Assembly (NCBI GenBank): GCA_963740215.1 | Contig: CAVUDJ010000019.1 | Coordinates: 1,302,001-1,366,000, forward strand | DNA from: CAVVAL01 sp963740215 | GTDB taxonomy: Bacteria; Actinomycetota; Actinomycetes; Mycobacteriales; Cryptosporangiaceae | Direction of reading: 5' to 3' | DNA: 64,000 nt | In this document: one piece after another, positions 47,130 through 55,571 of the stretch | Layout of the letters: the number at the start of each line of letters is the position of its first letter | Position numbering within the stretch: position 1 is the first letter of the stretch | Program-made: the position numbers and the translations under genes | Notes under the pieces: model-generated | What the model was told of the DNA's origin: nothing | Databases searched by the model: none | The model's input: the letters and a program-made list of their open reading frames with translations, nothing else

Positions 47130-48677
47130 TCAGGTGGCCGCGGTCTGCTGGGCCCAGCGGTAGTCGGGCTTGCCGCTCGGCGAGCGGCGGACCTCGTCGA
47201 CGACGACGTACGCGCGCGGCACCTTGTAGCCGGACAGCCGTTCGCGGCAGTGCTCGTCGAGGTCGCCGTCCACCGCCTCGACTCCAGGGCGAAGCTGGAC
47301 CACGGCCGCGACCCGCTGCCCGTACCGCTCGTCCGGCACGCCCGCCACGACCGCGTCGAACACGGCCGGGTGCGCCTTGAGGACGGCCTCGATCTCCTCC
47401 GGGAAGATCTTCTCGCCGCCGGAGTTGATGCACACCGCGCCGCGGCCGAGCACCCGCACCGCGCCGTCCTCCTCGACCGTCGCCAGGTCGCCGAGGAGCA
47501 CCCAGCGTTCGCCGTCGATCTCGACGAACACCTTCGCCGACTTCTCCGGGTCCTTGTAGTAGCCGAGCGGCACGTGCCCGCGCTGCGCCACGTGGCCGAT
47601 CACGCCGGAGCCGGGCTGGACCGGCTTCAGCGAGTCGTCGAGGACGGCGGTGCGCGCGTTGACGGTGAACCGCAGCCCTGCCTCCGGGCTCGACCCCTCG
47701 ACGCCGGTGCCGTTGAACCCCGACTCGGTCGCGCCGAAGTTGTCCAGCAGGATCGTGTTCGGCAGCAGTGCCTTGAGCTGTTCCTTGACGCTGGCGGACA
47801 GGATCGCCCCGGCCGAGCTGATCGCGAACAGCGTGGACGTGTCCGCGCCCTTGAGCGGGCCCGCGAGCGCCTCGGCGATCGGGCGCGCCATCGCGTCCCC
47901 GACGATGTTGGCGGCGTTGACCTTCTCGTCGGCGATCGCCCGCACGACGTCGGCCGCGTCGAACTTGCGCACCAGCACGACCTTGCGCCCGCCGAACCAG
48001 CCGATGAACGTGGCGAGCTGCGCGGCGCCGTGCATGAGCGGCGCCACCGGGAACATCACGAGCGGGTACGACGTGGCGACGCGTTCGGCCAGCTCCTCCG
48101 GCGTCTTCACCGGCTCGCCGACCGGGTCGCCGCCGCCCATGCCGGCGAAGAACAGGTCCTCGTGCCGCCACACGACGCCCTTGGGCATGCCGGTCGTGCC
48201 GCCGGTGTAGATGATGTAGTGGTCGTCGGCCGAGCGCGGGCCGAAGTCGCGGTCGGGCGATGCCTCGTCGAGCGCCTTCTCGTACTCCGGTCCGGCGACC
48301 AGCGCATGGCGCATCGCCGGCGTGCGGGCCTCGGCCACGCGCTCGGTGAACTCGGGGTCGTGCACGAGCGCCACCAGGTCGGCGTCGCCGTAGAGGTAGG
48401 CGAGTTCCGCCGCGACGTACCGGTAGTTGATGTTCACCGGGACCGCGCGCAGCTTGAGACAGGCGAGCATCGTCTCGACGTACTCGGGGCCGTTGTAGAG
48501 CTGCACGCCGACGTGGTCGCCGGGGCCGACGCCGTTCGCCGCCAGATGGTGTGCGAGCCGGTTGGCACGCGCCTCCAGCTCGGCGAAGGTGAGGCGCCGG
48601 TCGCCGCAGACCAGCGCCTCGCGTTCGGGCACGGTGTCGACGACGCTCTCGAACAGGTCCGCCAGGTTGTACTCCAC
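47130..48677 (-). CDS. fadD19: Steroid acyl-CoA ligase, FadD19-like
   Basis: A 515-residue adenylate-forming enzyme that joins CoA to a carboxylic acid. The AMP-binding motif is YIIYTGGTTGMPKGVVWRHED, and later motifs are GATESGFNGT, GYYKDPEKSAKVF, SGGEKIFPEEIEAVLKAHP and SPSGKPDYRWA with the catalytic Lys. The GVVWRHED and GDAMARPIAEAL segments are typical of FadD19, which activates the C24 (or C26) sterol side-chain acid. GTG 48677 has GGGGAGG upstream. It follows another acyl-CoA ligase gene by 12 bp in one operon. Confidence 0.85.
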   Translation of the reverse strand: MEYNLADLFESVVDTVPEREALVCGDRRLTFAELEARANRLAHHLAANGVGPGDHVGVQLYNGPEYVETMLACLKLRAVPVNINYRYVAAELAYLYGDADLVALVHDPEFTERVAEARTPAMRHALVAGPEYEKALDEASPDRDFGPRSADDHYIIYTGGTTGMPKGVVWRHEDLFFAGMGGGDPVGEPVKTPEELAERVATSYPLVMFPVAPLMHGAAQLATFIGWFGGRKVVLVRKFDAADVVRAIADEKVNAANIVGDAMARPIAEALAGPLKGADTSTLFAISSAGAILSASVKEQLKALLPNTILLDNFGATESGFNGTGVEGSSPEAGLRFTVNARTAVLDDSLKPVQPGSGVIGHVAQRGHVPLGYYKDPEKSAKVFVEIDGERWVLLGDLATVEEDGAVRVLGRGAVCINSGGEKIFPEEIEAVLKAHPAVFDAVVAGVPDERYGQRVAAVVQLRPGVEAVDGDLDEHCRERLSGYKVPRAYVVVDEVRRSPSGKPDYRWAQQTAAT

Positions 48678-48689
48678 CGGTGCCTCCCC

Positions 48690-50222
48690 TTAGATCTGGC
48701 GGTCGCGGCCCGCCCAGTACGGATCACGGAGCCGTCGCTTGTGGACCTTCCCGATCGGGTCGCGGGGGAAGTCCGGCAGGAAGTCGACGGAGCGCGGGCA
48801 CTTGAAGCCGGCGAGCGTCTCCCGGCAGTACGCGATCAGCCGCTCGGCCTGCGCGTCGTCGGTTGCGGTGCCGGGCATCGGCTCCACGGCCGCCTTGACC
48901 TGCTCGCCGAGGTCGTCGTCGGGCACGCCGAACACCGCGCAGTCCGCGACGTCCGGGTGCTGCAGCAGCACGGCCTCGATCTCGGCCGGGTAGATGTTCA
49001 CCCCGCCGGCGATGATCATGTCCGACTTGCGGTCGCACAGGTACAGGTAGCCGTCGCCGTCGAGGTAGCCGGCGTCGCCGACCGTGAAGAAGCCGTCGCG
49101 CCAGGAGTTCCGCGTCTTCTCCTCGTCGCCGTGGTACTTGAAGGTCTGGGCGCCCATCTTGATCCAGACCGTGCCGGGCTCGCCGGGCGGCAACCGGACG
49201 CCGTCGTCGTCGGTAACGGCGATCTCGCTGATCGCCCACGGCCTGCCCACCGACCCCGGCTTCTTCTCGAAGTCCTCGGGAGTTGCCAGCGTGCCGCCGC
49301 CCTCGCTGGCCGCGTAGTACTCGTAGATCACCGGGCCCCACCAGTCGACCATCGCCCGCTTGGTCGCGATGGGGCACGGCGCGGCACCGTGCACCGCGTG
49401 CGTCATCGACGACACGTCGTAGCGCGCCCGTTCCTCGTCGGGGAGCCGCAGCATGCGGTGGAACATCGTCGGGACGAGGTGGGTACTGGTCACGCGGTGC
49501 TCGTGGATCCGCGCCAGCATGCCCTCCGGCGTCCAGCCGTCCATCAGGACGACGGCGTGCCCGCTGTTGAGCGCCGCCGTGACGTGGTTGGTCACCGCCG
49601 TGTGGTACATCGGCGCGGTGACGAGGTGGACGCCGTCACCGAGCATCGGGATGCCGTACACGTGGAACAGGAACGTGCCGAACTCGCCCGCCTGGTGCGG
49701 GTCCATTCCCGACAGCGCGCGCCGCACGCCCTTCGGCCGGCCGGTCGTGCCGGACGTGTAGGTCATGAGCGCGCCCGCGGTGCGCTCGGCCGGCAGCGAC
49801 TCGGGTTGGCCGTCGAGGAGTTCCCAGTACGGCGTGAAGCCGTTTATCTGCCCCACCGCAAACCGTTGCGCGATGTCGAGGCCTTCCGCGGCCTGTGTGA
49901 ACCGCTCGTGCGCGACCAGCACCTTCGTGCCCGAGTCGGCGAGCACGTAGGCGATCTCACCGCCGGTCAGGTGGTAGTTGGCCGGGACGAGGTACAGCCC
50001 GATCTGCGACGTGGCCAGTGTGAGCGCCACAGCCTCGACGCTGTTCGGCAGGACGGTCGCGACAACGTCGCCGGTGCCGAGCCCGGCCGCGCGCAGGCCG
50101 TGCGCCAGCTGGTTGGCCTGGCGATACAGGGTGCCGAACGTGGTGCGGCCACCGGCGGCGTCGACGATCGCGAGCCGGTCGGGGTGGCGTTCGGCGATGG
50201 TCCAGAAGCCCAGTTCTCCCAC
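48690..50222 (-). CDS. Acyl-CoA synthetase (FadD family)
   Basis: A 510-residue adenylate-forming ligase: TYTSGTTGRPKGVRRALSG (AMP motif), YYAASEGGGTL, GYLYLCDRKSDMIIAGGVNIYPAEIEAVLLQHP and the C-terminal PIGKVHKRRL with the catalytic Lys. It differs clearly from the downstream FadD19-like enzyme and probably acts on another pathway acid. GTG 50222 has GGGAGGG 4 nt upstream; the frame stays open far beyond, but that sequence is antisense to the enoyl-CoA hydratase gene. A weak KstR-like site lies 45 bp upstream of the start. Confidence 0.87.
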   Translation of the reverse strand: MGELGFWTIAERHPDRLAIVDAAGGRTTFGTLYRQANQLAHGLRAAGLGTGDVVATVLPNSVEAVALTLATSQIGLYLVPANYHLTGGEIAYVLADSGTKVLVAHERFTQAAEGLDIAQRFAVGQINGFTPYWELLDGQPESLPAERTAGALMTYTSGTTGRPKGVRRALSGMDPHQAGEFGTFLFHVYGIPMLGDGVHLVTAPMYHTAVTNHVTAALNSGHAVVLMDGWTPEGMLARIHEHRVTSTHLVPTMFHRMLRLPDEERARYDVSSMTHAVHGAAPCPIATKRAMVDWWGPVIYEYYAASEGGGTLATPEDFEKKPGSVGRPWAISEIAVTDDDGVRLPPGEPGTVWIKMGAQTFKYHGDEEKTRNSWRDGFFTVGDAGYLDGDGYLYLCDRKSDMIIAGGVNIYPAEIEAVLLQHPDVADCAVFGVPDDDLGEQVKAAVEPMPGTATDDAQAERLIAYCRETLAGFKCPRSVDFLPDFPRDPIGKVHKRRLRDPYWAGRDRQI

Positions 50223-50266
50223 GGACCCTCCCTCGCTCGGTGGCGCGCTCGGCAGCGGCACGATTC

Positions 50267-50280
50267 GATAACACGTTCTC
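50267..50280. promoter_or_regulatory. Weak KstR-like box upstream of the fadD operon
   Basis: GATAACACGTTCTC keeps the AACnnGTT core of the KstR consensus but not the outer T and A. It lies in the divergent gap between the fadD and echA genes. Confidence 0.55.
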
Positions 50281-50354
50281 GTTACGCTCCAGGAAAGTCC
50301 CAGGCAGTGTTTCGAGCCGGTAACTAGCGTGTCAAGAGACGCCGTGGTGGAATT

Positions 50355-50368
50355 AGGAACACGTTCTA
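50355..50368. promoter_or_regulatory. KstR-like box upstream of the enoyl-CoA hydratase gene
   Basis: AGGAACACGTTCTA matches all fixed positions of TnnAACnnGTTnnA except the first T. It lies 28 bp before the echA start. Confidence 0.75.
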
Positions 50369-50396
50369 ACTTGACCGTGTCAGCCAGGGAGGCAGG

Positions 50397-51182
50397 ATGC
50401 ACCTGCTCGTCGAGCGCACCGGGCACATCGCCATCGTGACGATGAACCGACCCGAGGCCCGCAACGCCTTCTCGCCGGAGATGCTGGTGCGGATGGCCGA
50501 GGCGTGGGACCAGATCGACGCCGACCCCGAGATCCGCGTCGCCATCCTCACCGGCGCCGGTGGCGTGTTCTGCGCGGGCGCCGACCTCAAGGCCCTCAAC
50601 GCCACGCAGCAGGGCGACTCGTTCGGCCGAGCGCTCCGCGAGGACACCGGGATCGCGTGGAAGGCGATGCTGCGCAGCCACCGCCTCGCCAAGCCGCTGA
50701 TCGCCGCCGTCGAAGGTCCCGCCGTGGCCGGCGGTACCGAGATCCTCCAGGCCACCGACATCCGGATCGCGGGTGAGAGCGCGATGTTCGGCCTCGCCGA
50801 GGTGACCCGTGGGCTCTTCCCCGTCGGCGGGTCCACCGTCCGGCTGCGGCGCCAGATCGGGTACGCGCGGGCGATGGAGATCCTGCTCACCGGCGAGCCG
50901 ATCCCCGCCGCCGAGGCTGAGCGGATCGGGCTGATCAACCGGGTCGTGCCGACCGGTCAGGCGCTGGAGGAGGCACACCGCGTCGCCGAGCGGATCGCGC
51001 GCAACGGGCCACTCGCGGTGCAGGCGATCAAGCGGTCCGTGCAGGCCGCCGAGGGGCTCCCCGAGGAGGAGGCGCTCAAGGTCGAGCTGGAGATCGGGCT
51101 CCCCATCTTCGGCACCGCGGACGCCAAGGAGGGCACCCGCGCGTTCGCGGAGAAGCGGGAGCCGCGGTACGAGGGCCGCTGA
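50397..51182 (+). CDS. Enoyl-CoA hydratase/isomerase, EchA19-like
   Basis: A 261-residue crotonase-family enzyme. The oxyanion blocks are GVFCAGADLKAL and KPLIAAVEGPAVAGGTEILQATD; the acidic residue expected for hydration lies in LAEVTRGLFPVGGS. It would hydrate an enoyl-CoA during beta-oxidation; the echA19 type is induced by cholesterol in mycobacteria. GGGAGG lies 4 nt before the ATG. It is divergent from the fadD operon, with KstR-like boxes in the shared gap. Confidence 0.85.
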   Translation: MHLLVERTGHIAIVTMNRPEARNAFSPEMLVRMAEAWDQIDADPEIRVAILTGAGGVFCAGADLKALNATQQGDSFGRALREDTGIAWKAMLRSHRLAKPLIAAVEGPAVAGGTEILQATDIRIAGESAMFGLAEVTRGLFPVGGSTVRLRRQIGYARAMEILLTGEPIPAAEAERIGLINRVVPTGQALEEAHRVAERIARNGPLAVQAIKRSVQAAEGLPEEEALKVELEIGLPIFGTADAKEGTRAFAEKREPRYEGR

Positions 51183-51295
51183 CGTCCGCGACTCGGGCGC
51201 GCCCGGCGTGCCGCGCCCGCGCGGCCACGAGACTCTGCCGTTGCGCGGCGCTCCGCCGGCGTGTTGGCGCGGCGTCCCGCCGTCCAACCGCGGAG

Positions 51296-51683
51296 TCACC
51301 GTCGGCGCGCTAGCTCGATCAGCAGCCGCAGGCGTACGAATCGAGATCTCCGGGTCGCCGGTGAGGTCGACCAGTTCGTCCAGGTCGCCCACCGAGACGC
51401 CGTCTACCAGCAGGAAGAAGCCGTTGCGGGCGAACGCCTGCTCGGCGATGACCGCCTGGCGCTCCCAGTCGAGCAGGCGCCCCTTCAGCTCGACCTCGGT
51501 GCGCGACGGCTGCACGAGCCCGGTGAAGGGCTGGCCAGGCCGCAGGTTGTGCCGCGCGACCTCCTCGCGTACCCGCCAGCGGATCAGTTCCCGCGCGGTG
51601 GCCGTGGTCGGCAGGTCGGGCATCGAGAACCGGGTCAGCTCGCGACCGGTCGGCGTCTCGTCGCGGAAGGTCACCGTGGACAC
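51296..51683 (-). pseudogene. Conserved small protein with a frameshift near its C-terminus
   Basis: From GTG 51683 (GGAG 9 nt upstream) the frame reads VTFRDETPTGRELTRFSMPDL, then TARELIRWRVREEVARHN and NGFFLLVDGVSVGDLDELVDLTGDPEIS. I recognise this pattern from small conserved actinobacterial proteins of unknown function, which end in a FVRLxxL segment. That ending (FVRLRLLIELARRR and stop at 51296-51298) is present but one base out of frame at about 51346. Read without correction, the protein runs on into unrelated sequence. The full length, 388 bp, is one base over a multiple of three. Confidence 0.6.
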
Positions 51684-51775
51684 TGCAGCAGCTCCTCTCG
51701 TTCCCCCACCGTTCATCTGGCCGGAGGAACCATAGAAGCAGATGCCGTCAACACCAAATCGCAGTAACCAACCGC

Positions 51776-52930
51776 TTACGCACCGTCTCGACCGAGGACC
51801 AACCCGCTCGTCGGCACGCCGGTGCCCGCCGTCACGAGCACGTGGTCCACATCGGACACCTGGTTCACCGAGGTACCGCGCACCTGGCGCACGCCCTCGG
51901 CGATGCCGTTCATGCCGTGGATGTACGCCTCGCCGAGCTGCCCGCCGTGCGTGTTCACGGGCAGGTGCCCGTCCAGCTCGATCCCGCCGTCGGCCACGAA
52001 GTGACGCGCCTCACCGCGCGGGCAGAACCCCAACTCCTCCAGCTGGACGAGGACGAACGGCGTGAAGTGGTCGTACAGCATCGCCGCCTGCACGTCGCCG
52101 GGCCCGATCCCCGCCGTGGCCCAGAGCTGGCGCGCCACCACGCCCATCTCCGGCAGCCCGGTGAGGTCGTCGCGGTAGTAGCTGGTCATGACGTGCTGGT
52201 CGGCGCCGGCGCCCTGAGCGGCGGCGAGGATCACCGCCGGCGGGTTCGGCAGGTCACGCGCCCGCTCGACGCTCGTGACCACGATCGCCACGCCGCCGTC
52301 GCTCTCCTGGCAGCAGTCCAGCAGGCGCAGCGGCTCGACGATGGGGCGCGACGACTGGTGGTCGTCCAGGGTGATCGGGCGCTCGTGGAACCAGGCGCGC
52401 GGGTTCGTGGCGGCGTGCCGCCGGTCGGCCACCGCGACCGCGCCGAAGTCCGCACTGGTGGCGCCGTACGCGTGCAGGTACCGCTGGGCGAACATCGCCA
52501 CCCAGCCCGCCGGCGTGACCAGCCCGAGCGGCAGGTGCCAGCTCATGTCGACGGCGGCGCTCGCCGCCGGCCGCCCGAACCGGTGCCCGGACCGCTCGTT
52601 GAACGCCCGGTAGGCGACCACCACGTCCGCGACGCCCGTGGCGACCGCCATCGCCGCCTGCTGCACCGTGCCGCACGCCGCCCCGCCGCCGTAGTCGACG
52701 CGGCTGAAGAACCGCAGCTCGCCGATGCCCGTCTCGCGCGCCACGGCGATCTCGGCGTTGGCGTCCTGGGTGAACGTGACGAGCCCGTCGACGTCGGCCG
52801 GGGCGAGACCAGCGTCGCGCAGCGCGTCCAGCACGCACTCGGCCGCCAGTTGCAGCTCGGTACGGCCGGACGCCTTGGAGAACTCGGTGGCGCCGATGCC
52901 CACGACCGCCGCCCTGCCGGAGAGGGTCAT
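51776..52930 (-). CDS. ltp2: Thiolase-like lipid-transfer protein / retro-aldolase Ltp2
   Basis: A 384-residue thiolase-fold protein: VVGIGATEFSKASGRTELQLAAE, YGGGAACGTVQQAAMAVATG and VNTHGGQLGEAYIHGMNG. Ltp2 works with the DUF35 part of ChsH2 as an aldolase that splits the last three-carbon piece from the sterol side chain. It is the last gene of the igr-type operon (chsE1, chsE2, chsH2, chsH1, ltp2), as in M. tuberculosis Rv3540c-Rv3544c. Unlike other joins in this operon, it is separated from chsH1 by two mini-genes of 27 codons, the second of which overlaps its ATG. Confidence 0.92.
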   Translation of the reverse strand: MTLSGRAAVVGIGATEFSKASGRTELQLAAECVLDALRDAGLAPADVDGLVTFTQDANAEIAVARETGIGELRFFSRVDYGGGAACGTVQQAAMAVATGVADVVVAYRAFNERSGHRFGRPAASAAVDMSWHLPLGLVTPAGWVAMFAQRYLHAYGATSADFGAVAVADRRHAATNPRAWFHERPITLDDHQSSRPIVEPLRLLDCCQESDGGVAIVVTSVERARDLPNPPAVILAAAQGAGADQHVMTSYYRDDLTGLPEMGVVARQLWATAGIGPGDVQAAMLYDHFTPFVLVQLEELGFCPRGEARHFVADGGIELDGHLPVNTHGGQLGEAYIHGMNGIAEGVRQVRGTSVNQVSDVDHVLVTAGTGVPTSGLVLGRDGA

Positions 52931-53010
52931 GAGGCGGCCTCCGGAGTGAGCATCGCAGCGACGAAGGAGCGAGGAGCGGAGCGGTGAGGCCGCCGGGCGA
53001 ACAGGGTCAT
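52927..53010 (-). CDS. 27-codon mini-gene 2 between chsH1 and ltp2
   Basis: A near copy of mini-gene 1 (two amino-acid differences, Leu4Phe and Ser16Phe, and one silent change), starting MTLFARRPHRSAPRSFVAA. Its ATG overlaps the stop of mini-gene 1 and its stop overlaps the ltp2 ATG. A GGAGG ribosome site precedes it, within a stem formed by the upstream unit. The peptide has no recognised family. Confidence 0.5.
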   Translation of the reverse strand: MTLFARRPHRSAPRSFVAAMLTPEAAS

Positions 53011-53090
53011 GAGGCGGCCTCCGGAGTGAGCATCGCAGCGACGGAGGAGCGAGGAGCGGAGCGGTGAGGCCGCCGGGCGAGCAGAGTCAT
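52931..53090. repeat. Two tandem 80-bp units between chsH1 and ltp2
   Basis: Units 52931-53010 and 53011-53090 differ at only 3 of 80 positions. Each ends (plus strand) with a CAT that is a minus-strand ATG, and each contains GAGGCCGCC and GGCGGCCTC arms that can pair. Confidence 0.95.
53007..53090 (-). CDS. 27-codon mini-gene 1 between chsH1 and ltp2
   Basis: Its ATG overlaps the chsH1 stop (ATGA) and its own stop overlaps the ATG of mini-gene 2. The peptide begins MTLLARRPHRSAPRSSVAA and is basic. A ribosome site (GGAG, 5 nt before the ATG) is in the chsH1 tail. It has no known family. The coding nature is inferred from the perfect chain of overlaps; it may act through translation rather than through the peptide. 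Confidence 0.5.
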   Translation of the reverse strand: MTLLARRPHRSAPRSSVAAMLTPEAAS

Positions 53091-53479
53091 GGCAGCTCCA
53101 CCTGGACCGTGCCGGTGACGTGGTCGCCGAGCCGGTTGGTGCCGCGTACCGCCACCGTCACCAGGGCGCCAGCACACGCCTCGACCCGGCCCGTGAGCGT
53201 CATCGTGTCGCCCGGGTAGTTCGGCACGCCGAGCCGCACGGACACGCTCTTCACCAGGGCGTCCGGCCCGGCCCAGTCGGTGACGTAGCGCTGCACCAGC
53301 CCCGTGGTCGTGAGGATGTTCATGAAGATGTCGGGCGCCCCGCGACGCCGCGCCGCCTCCGCGTCGTGGTGCACGTCCTGGTAGTCGACGGTGGCGATCG
53401 CCGTCGACACGATGAACGTGGACGTCAGCGGCAGCACCAGCTCCGGCAGCACGGTGCCGATCAGCTCGGTGCCGATCAT
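53087..53479 (-). CDS. chsH1: MaoC-like enoyl-CoA hydratase subunit ChsH1
   Basis: A 130-residue single hotdog protein (LPLTSTFIVSTAIATVDYQDVHHD, then PDIFMNILTTTGLVQRYVTDWAGP). ChsH1 and ChsH2 together hydrate the unsaturated three-carbon side-chain CoA ester in cholesterol breakdown; in such pairs one subunit carries the catalytic residues (D-x4-HHD region here). The ATG overlaps the chsH2 stop by 4 nt (53476-53479). Its own stop overlaps the first mini-gene. An upstream GTG (53491) is in frame but has no support. Confidence 0.92.
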   Translation of the reverse strand: MIGTELIGTVLPELVLPLTSTFIVSTAIATVDYQDVHHDAEAARRRGAPDIFMNILTTTGLVQRYVTDWAGPDALVKSVSVRLGVPNYPGDTMTLTGRVEACAGALVTVAVRGTNRLGDHVTGTVQVELP

Positions 53480-54408
53480 GCGAGCCGCCACGACGGGAGC
53501 ACGAGGTCGTCGTCGACCCGCTCGAACTCGACCCGCACGGCCGCGCCGATGCGCACGTCGTCCGGGTCGCAGAGCACGTTGCCCACCACGCGTACCCCCT
53601 CCGGCAGTTCGACCACCGCCACCACGAACGGCGCGGTACGGCCCGGCACCGGCGGATGGTGATGGACCACGTAGCTGTAGACCTCACCGTGGCCGCTCGC
53701 CACCACGTGCTGCCGGTCGGCGCTGTGGCACGCCGGGCACAGCGGCCCGGGCGGGTGTCGCAGCGCGCCGCAGCCGCCGCATTGCTGGATCCGCAGCTCT
53801 CCCGCGCGCAGCCCGTCCCAGAAGTACGCGGTGTCCGGGCTGACCACCGGTTGCAGCGGGTACGGTTCGCGCGCAAGAGGTTTGGCCCTAGGAGGCTTGA
53901 ACTTCAGGACGCGGAACAGCATCTCGCCGACCGTCTCAGCGCCGACCCGCCAGGTGAACCGCGCGGTGACGAAGTACCCCTCGCCCATCGCCGTGCGCTT
54001 CGGCCCGCGCACCGACTCCAGCCGCACGGACGTGCTCACCAGCTCGCCCAGCCGCAGGTACCGGTGGTAGGTCTGCTCGGTGTTGGTGGCGATCACCGAC
54101 GTGTAGCCGTGCGCGTCCAGCACGTCGAGCATGGAGCTGAACGGGCTGGGCCCGATGCCGGTGCGGTGCAGGCCGGGCATCGTCCAGACCTGGAGCATCG
54201 CGGGCGGCGATACCACTCCGCCGTGGACTGACCGTCGGGCGGCGGCCGGGTCGGTGTAGACGGGGTTGCGGTCACCCATGGCGTCGGTCCAATGGCGGAT
54301 CATTGCCTGGTTCACGGGATCCCGGGCGGTGACCGGCTCGTTCTCACCCTGCGCGATCAGTTCCTCGGCGGCCTGCTCGATGCCGGTCGCCCGGACCGTC
54401 GCCGTCAT
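53476..54408 (-). CDS. chsH2: ChsH2: MaoC-like hydratase fused to DUF35 zinc/OB domain
   Basis: A 310-residue fusion, the same size as M. tuberculosis ChsH2. Residues 25-175 are a hotdog domain (MIRHWTDAMGDRNPVYTD, VVSPPAMLQVWTM). Residues 195-305 are a DUF35 domain with a rubredoxin-like zinc site (CGGCGALRHPPGPLCPAC) and an OB fold (GEVYSYVVHHHPP). In the known system the hotdog part pairs with ChsH1 and the DUF35 part pairs with Ltp2. Four-nucleotide overlaps join it to chsE2 and chsH1. Confidence 0.94.
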   Translation of the reverse strand: MTATVRATGIEQAAEELIAQGENEPVTARDPVNQAMIRHWTDAMGDRNPVYTDPAAARRSVHGGVVSPPAMLQVWTMPGLHRTGIGPSPFSSMLDVLDAHGYTSVIATNTEQTYHRYLRLGELVSTSVRLESVRGPKRTAMGEGYFVTARFTWRVGAETVGEMLFRVLKFKPPRAKPLAREPYPLQPVVSPDTAYFWDGLRAGELRIQQCGGCGALRHPPGPLCPACHSADRQHVVASGHGEVYSYVVHHHPPVPGRTAPFVVAVVELPEGVRVVGNVLCDPDDVRIGAAVRVEFERVDDDLVLPSWRLA

Positions 54409-55571
54409 CGCGGAACCCGCGGCAGCCCCAGCCCGAGGGTGGCGATCAGCTCGCGCTGCACCTCGTTGACGCCGCCGCCGAACGTGAGCACGAGGCTGCT
54501 CTTGGCTGCACGGTCGACCCAGCGCTGGAGCCCGTCGGTCTCCGGGTCGCCCGGGTCGCCGTAGCGGGCGACCACGTCCGCGACGAGCTGGCCGATGCGC
54601 TGCTGCGCCTCCGAGCCGAACACCTTGGTCGCGGACGCCTCGGCGACGCCGTACCCACCCGCCTCCATCTGAGCGGCGACCTCCCAGTTGAACAGCTGGT
54701 TGATCGTGACCGCGCTGTAGACCTCCCCGACCGCTCGCTGGACCGCCGGCTCCTCGATCGGGGCGCGACCGTTCACGGGGTGCCGGGCCCAGCTGAGGAA
54801 GCGGTCGTGGAAGCGGGCCAGCGCGCCGGCCGGGCCGAGCGCGATCCGCTCGTGGTTGAGCTGGGTGGTGATCATCCGCCAGCCTGCGTTCTCGGGGCCT
54901 ATCCGGCGCTCCACCGGCACGCGCACGTCGCTGTAGTACGTGGCGTTCGTGTGGTGCCGCCCGTCGCTGGTGACGATCGGCGTCCACGAGAAGCCCGGCG
55001 ACGCCGTGTCGACGACCAGGATCGAGATGCCCTTGTGCTTCGGCGCGTCCGGGTCGGTGCGGCACGCGAGCCAGATGTAGTCGGCGGTGTGCCCGCCGGT
55101 GGTGTAGAGCTTCTGGCCGTTGACCACGTACGCGTCGCCGTCGAGCACCGCGCGGGTGCGCAGCGAGGCCAGGTCGGTGCCGGCGGCCGGCTCGGTGTAC
55201 CCGACCGCGAAGTGGATCTCGCCGGCCAGGATCCTCGGCAGGAAGAACGCGCGCTGCTCGTCGTTGCCGAACGTCATCAGCGTGGGGCCGACCGTCTGCA
55301 ACGTGATCACCGGATACGGGATCTCGGCGCGGTTCACCTCGTTGACGAAGATCTGCTGCTCCACCGGCCCGTATCCCCGGCCGCCGTACTCGACCGGCCA
55401 GCCGACGCCGAGCCAGCCGTCGCTGCCCATCCGCCGGACGATCGCCTTGTACGCGTCGCCGTTCAGCTCGTCGGTGAGCTGGCGCCGCTCCTCGGGCGTG
55501 ATCAGGCCGCGGAAGTACTCGCGCAGCTCGTCGCGGAGCTTGCGCTGGTCGTCGGTGAGGTCGATGAACAT
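54405..55571 (-). CDS. chsE2: Acyl-CoA dehydrogenase subunit ChsE2 (FadE29)
   Basis: A 388-residue flavoprotein with the acyl-CoA dehydrogenase parts VGYTEPAAGTDLASLRTRA (FAD/substrate), LYTTGGHTADYIWLA and ATKVFGSEAQQRIGQ. ChsE2 forms an alpha2beta2 enzyme with ChsE1 that dehydrogenates the three-carbon steroid side-chain CoA ester. Order and overlaps (1 nt with chsE1, 4 nt with chsH2) equal those of the mycobacterial igr operon. The N-terminus MFIDLTDDQRKLRDELREYF is the usual one. Confidence 0.93.
   Translation of the reverse strand: MFIDLTDDQRKLRDELREYFRGLITPEERRQLTDELNGDAYKAIVRRMGSDGWLGVGWPVEYGGRGYGPVEQQIFVNEVNRAEIPYPVITLQTVGPTLMTFGNDEQRAFFLPRILAGEIHFAVGYTEPAAGTDLASLRTRAVLDGDAYVVNGQKLYTTGGHTADYIWLACRTDPDAPKHKGISILVVDTASPGFSWTPIVTSDGRHHTNATYYSDVRVPVERRIGPENAGWRMITTQLNHERIALGPAGALARFHDRFLSWARHPVNGRAPIEEPAVQRAVGEVYSAVTINQLFNWEVAAQMEAGGYGVAEASATKVFGSEAQQRIGQLVADVVARYGDPGDPETDGLQRWVDRAAKSSLVLTFGGGVNEVQRELIATLGLGLPRVPR

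Noticed and set aside
50366..51290. Long minus-strand frame extending the acyl-CoA synthetase upstream past 50222
   Set aside because: It is antisense to the echA gene, has no domain similarity, and a good ribosome site supports GTG 50222 as the start.
53011..53090. 80-bp repeats as the start of a CRISPR array
   Set aside because: The two copies are directly adjacent with no spacer and are nearly identical over the full length; no cas genes are present.
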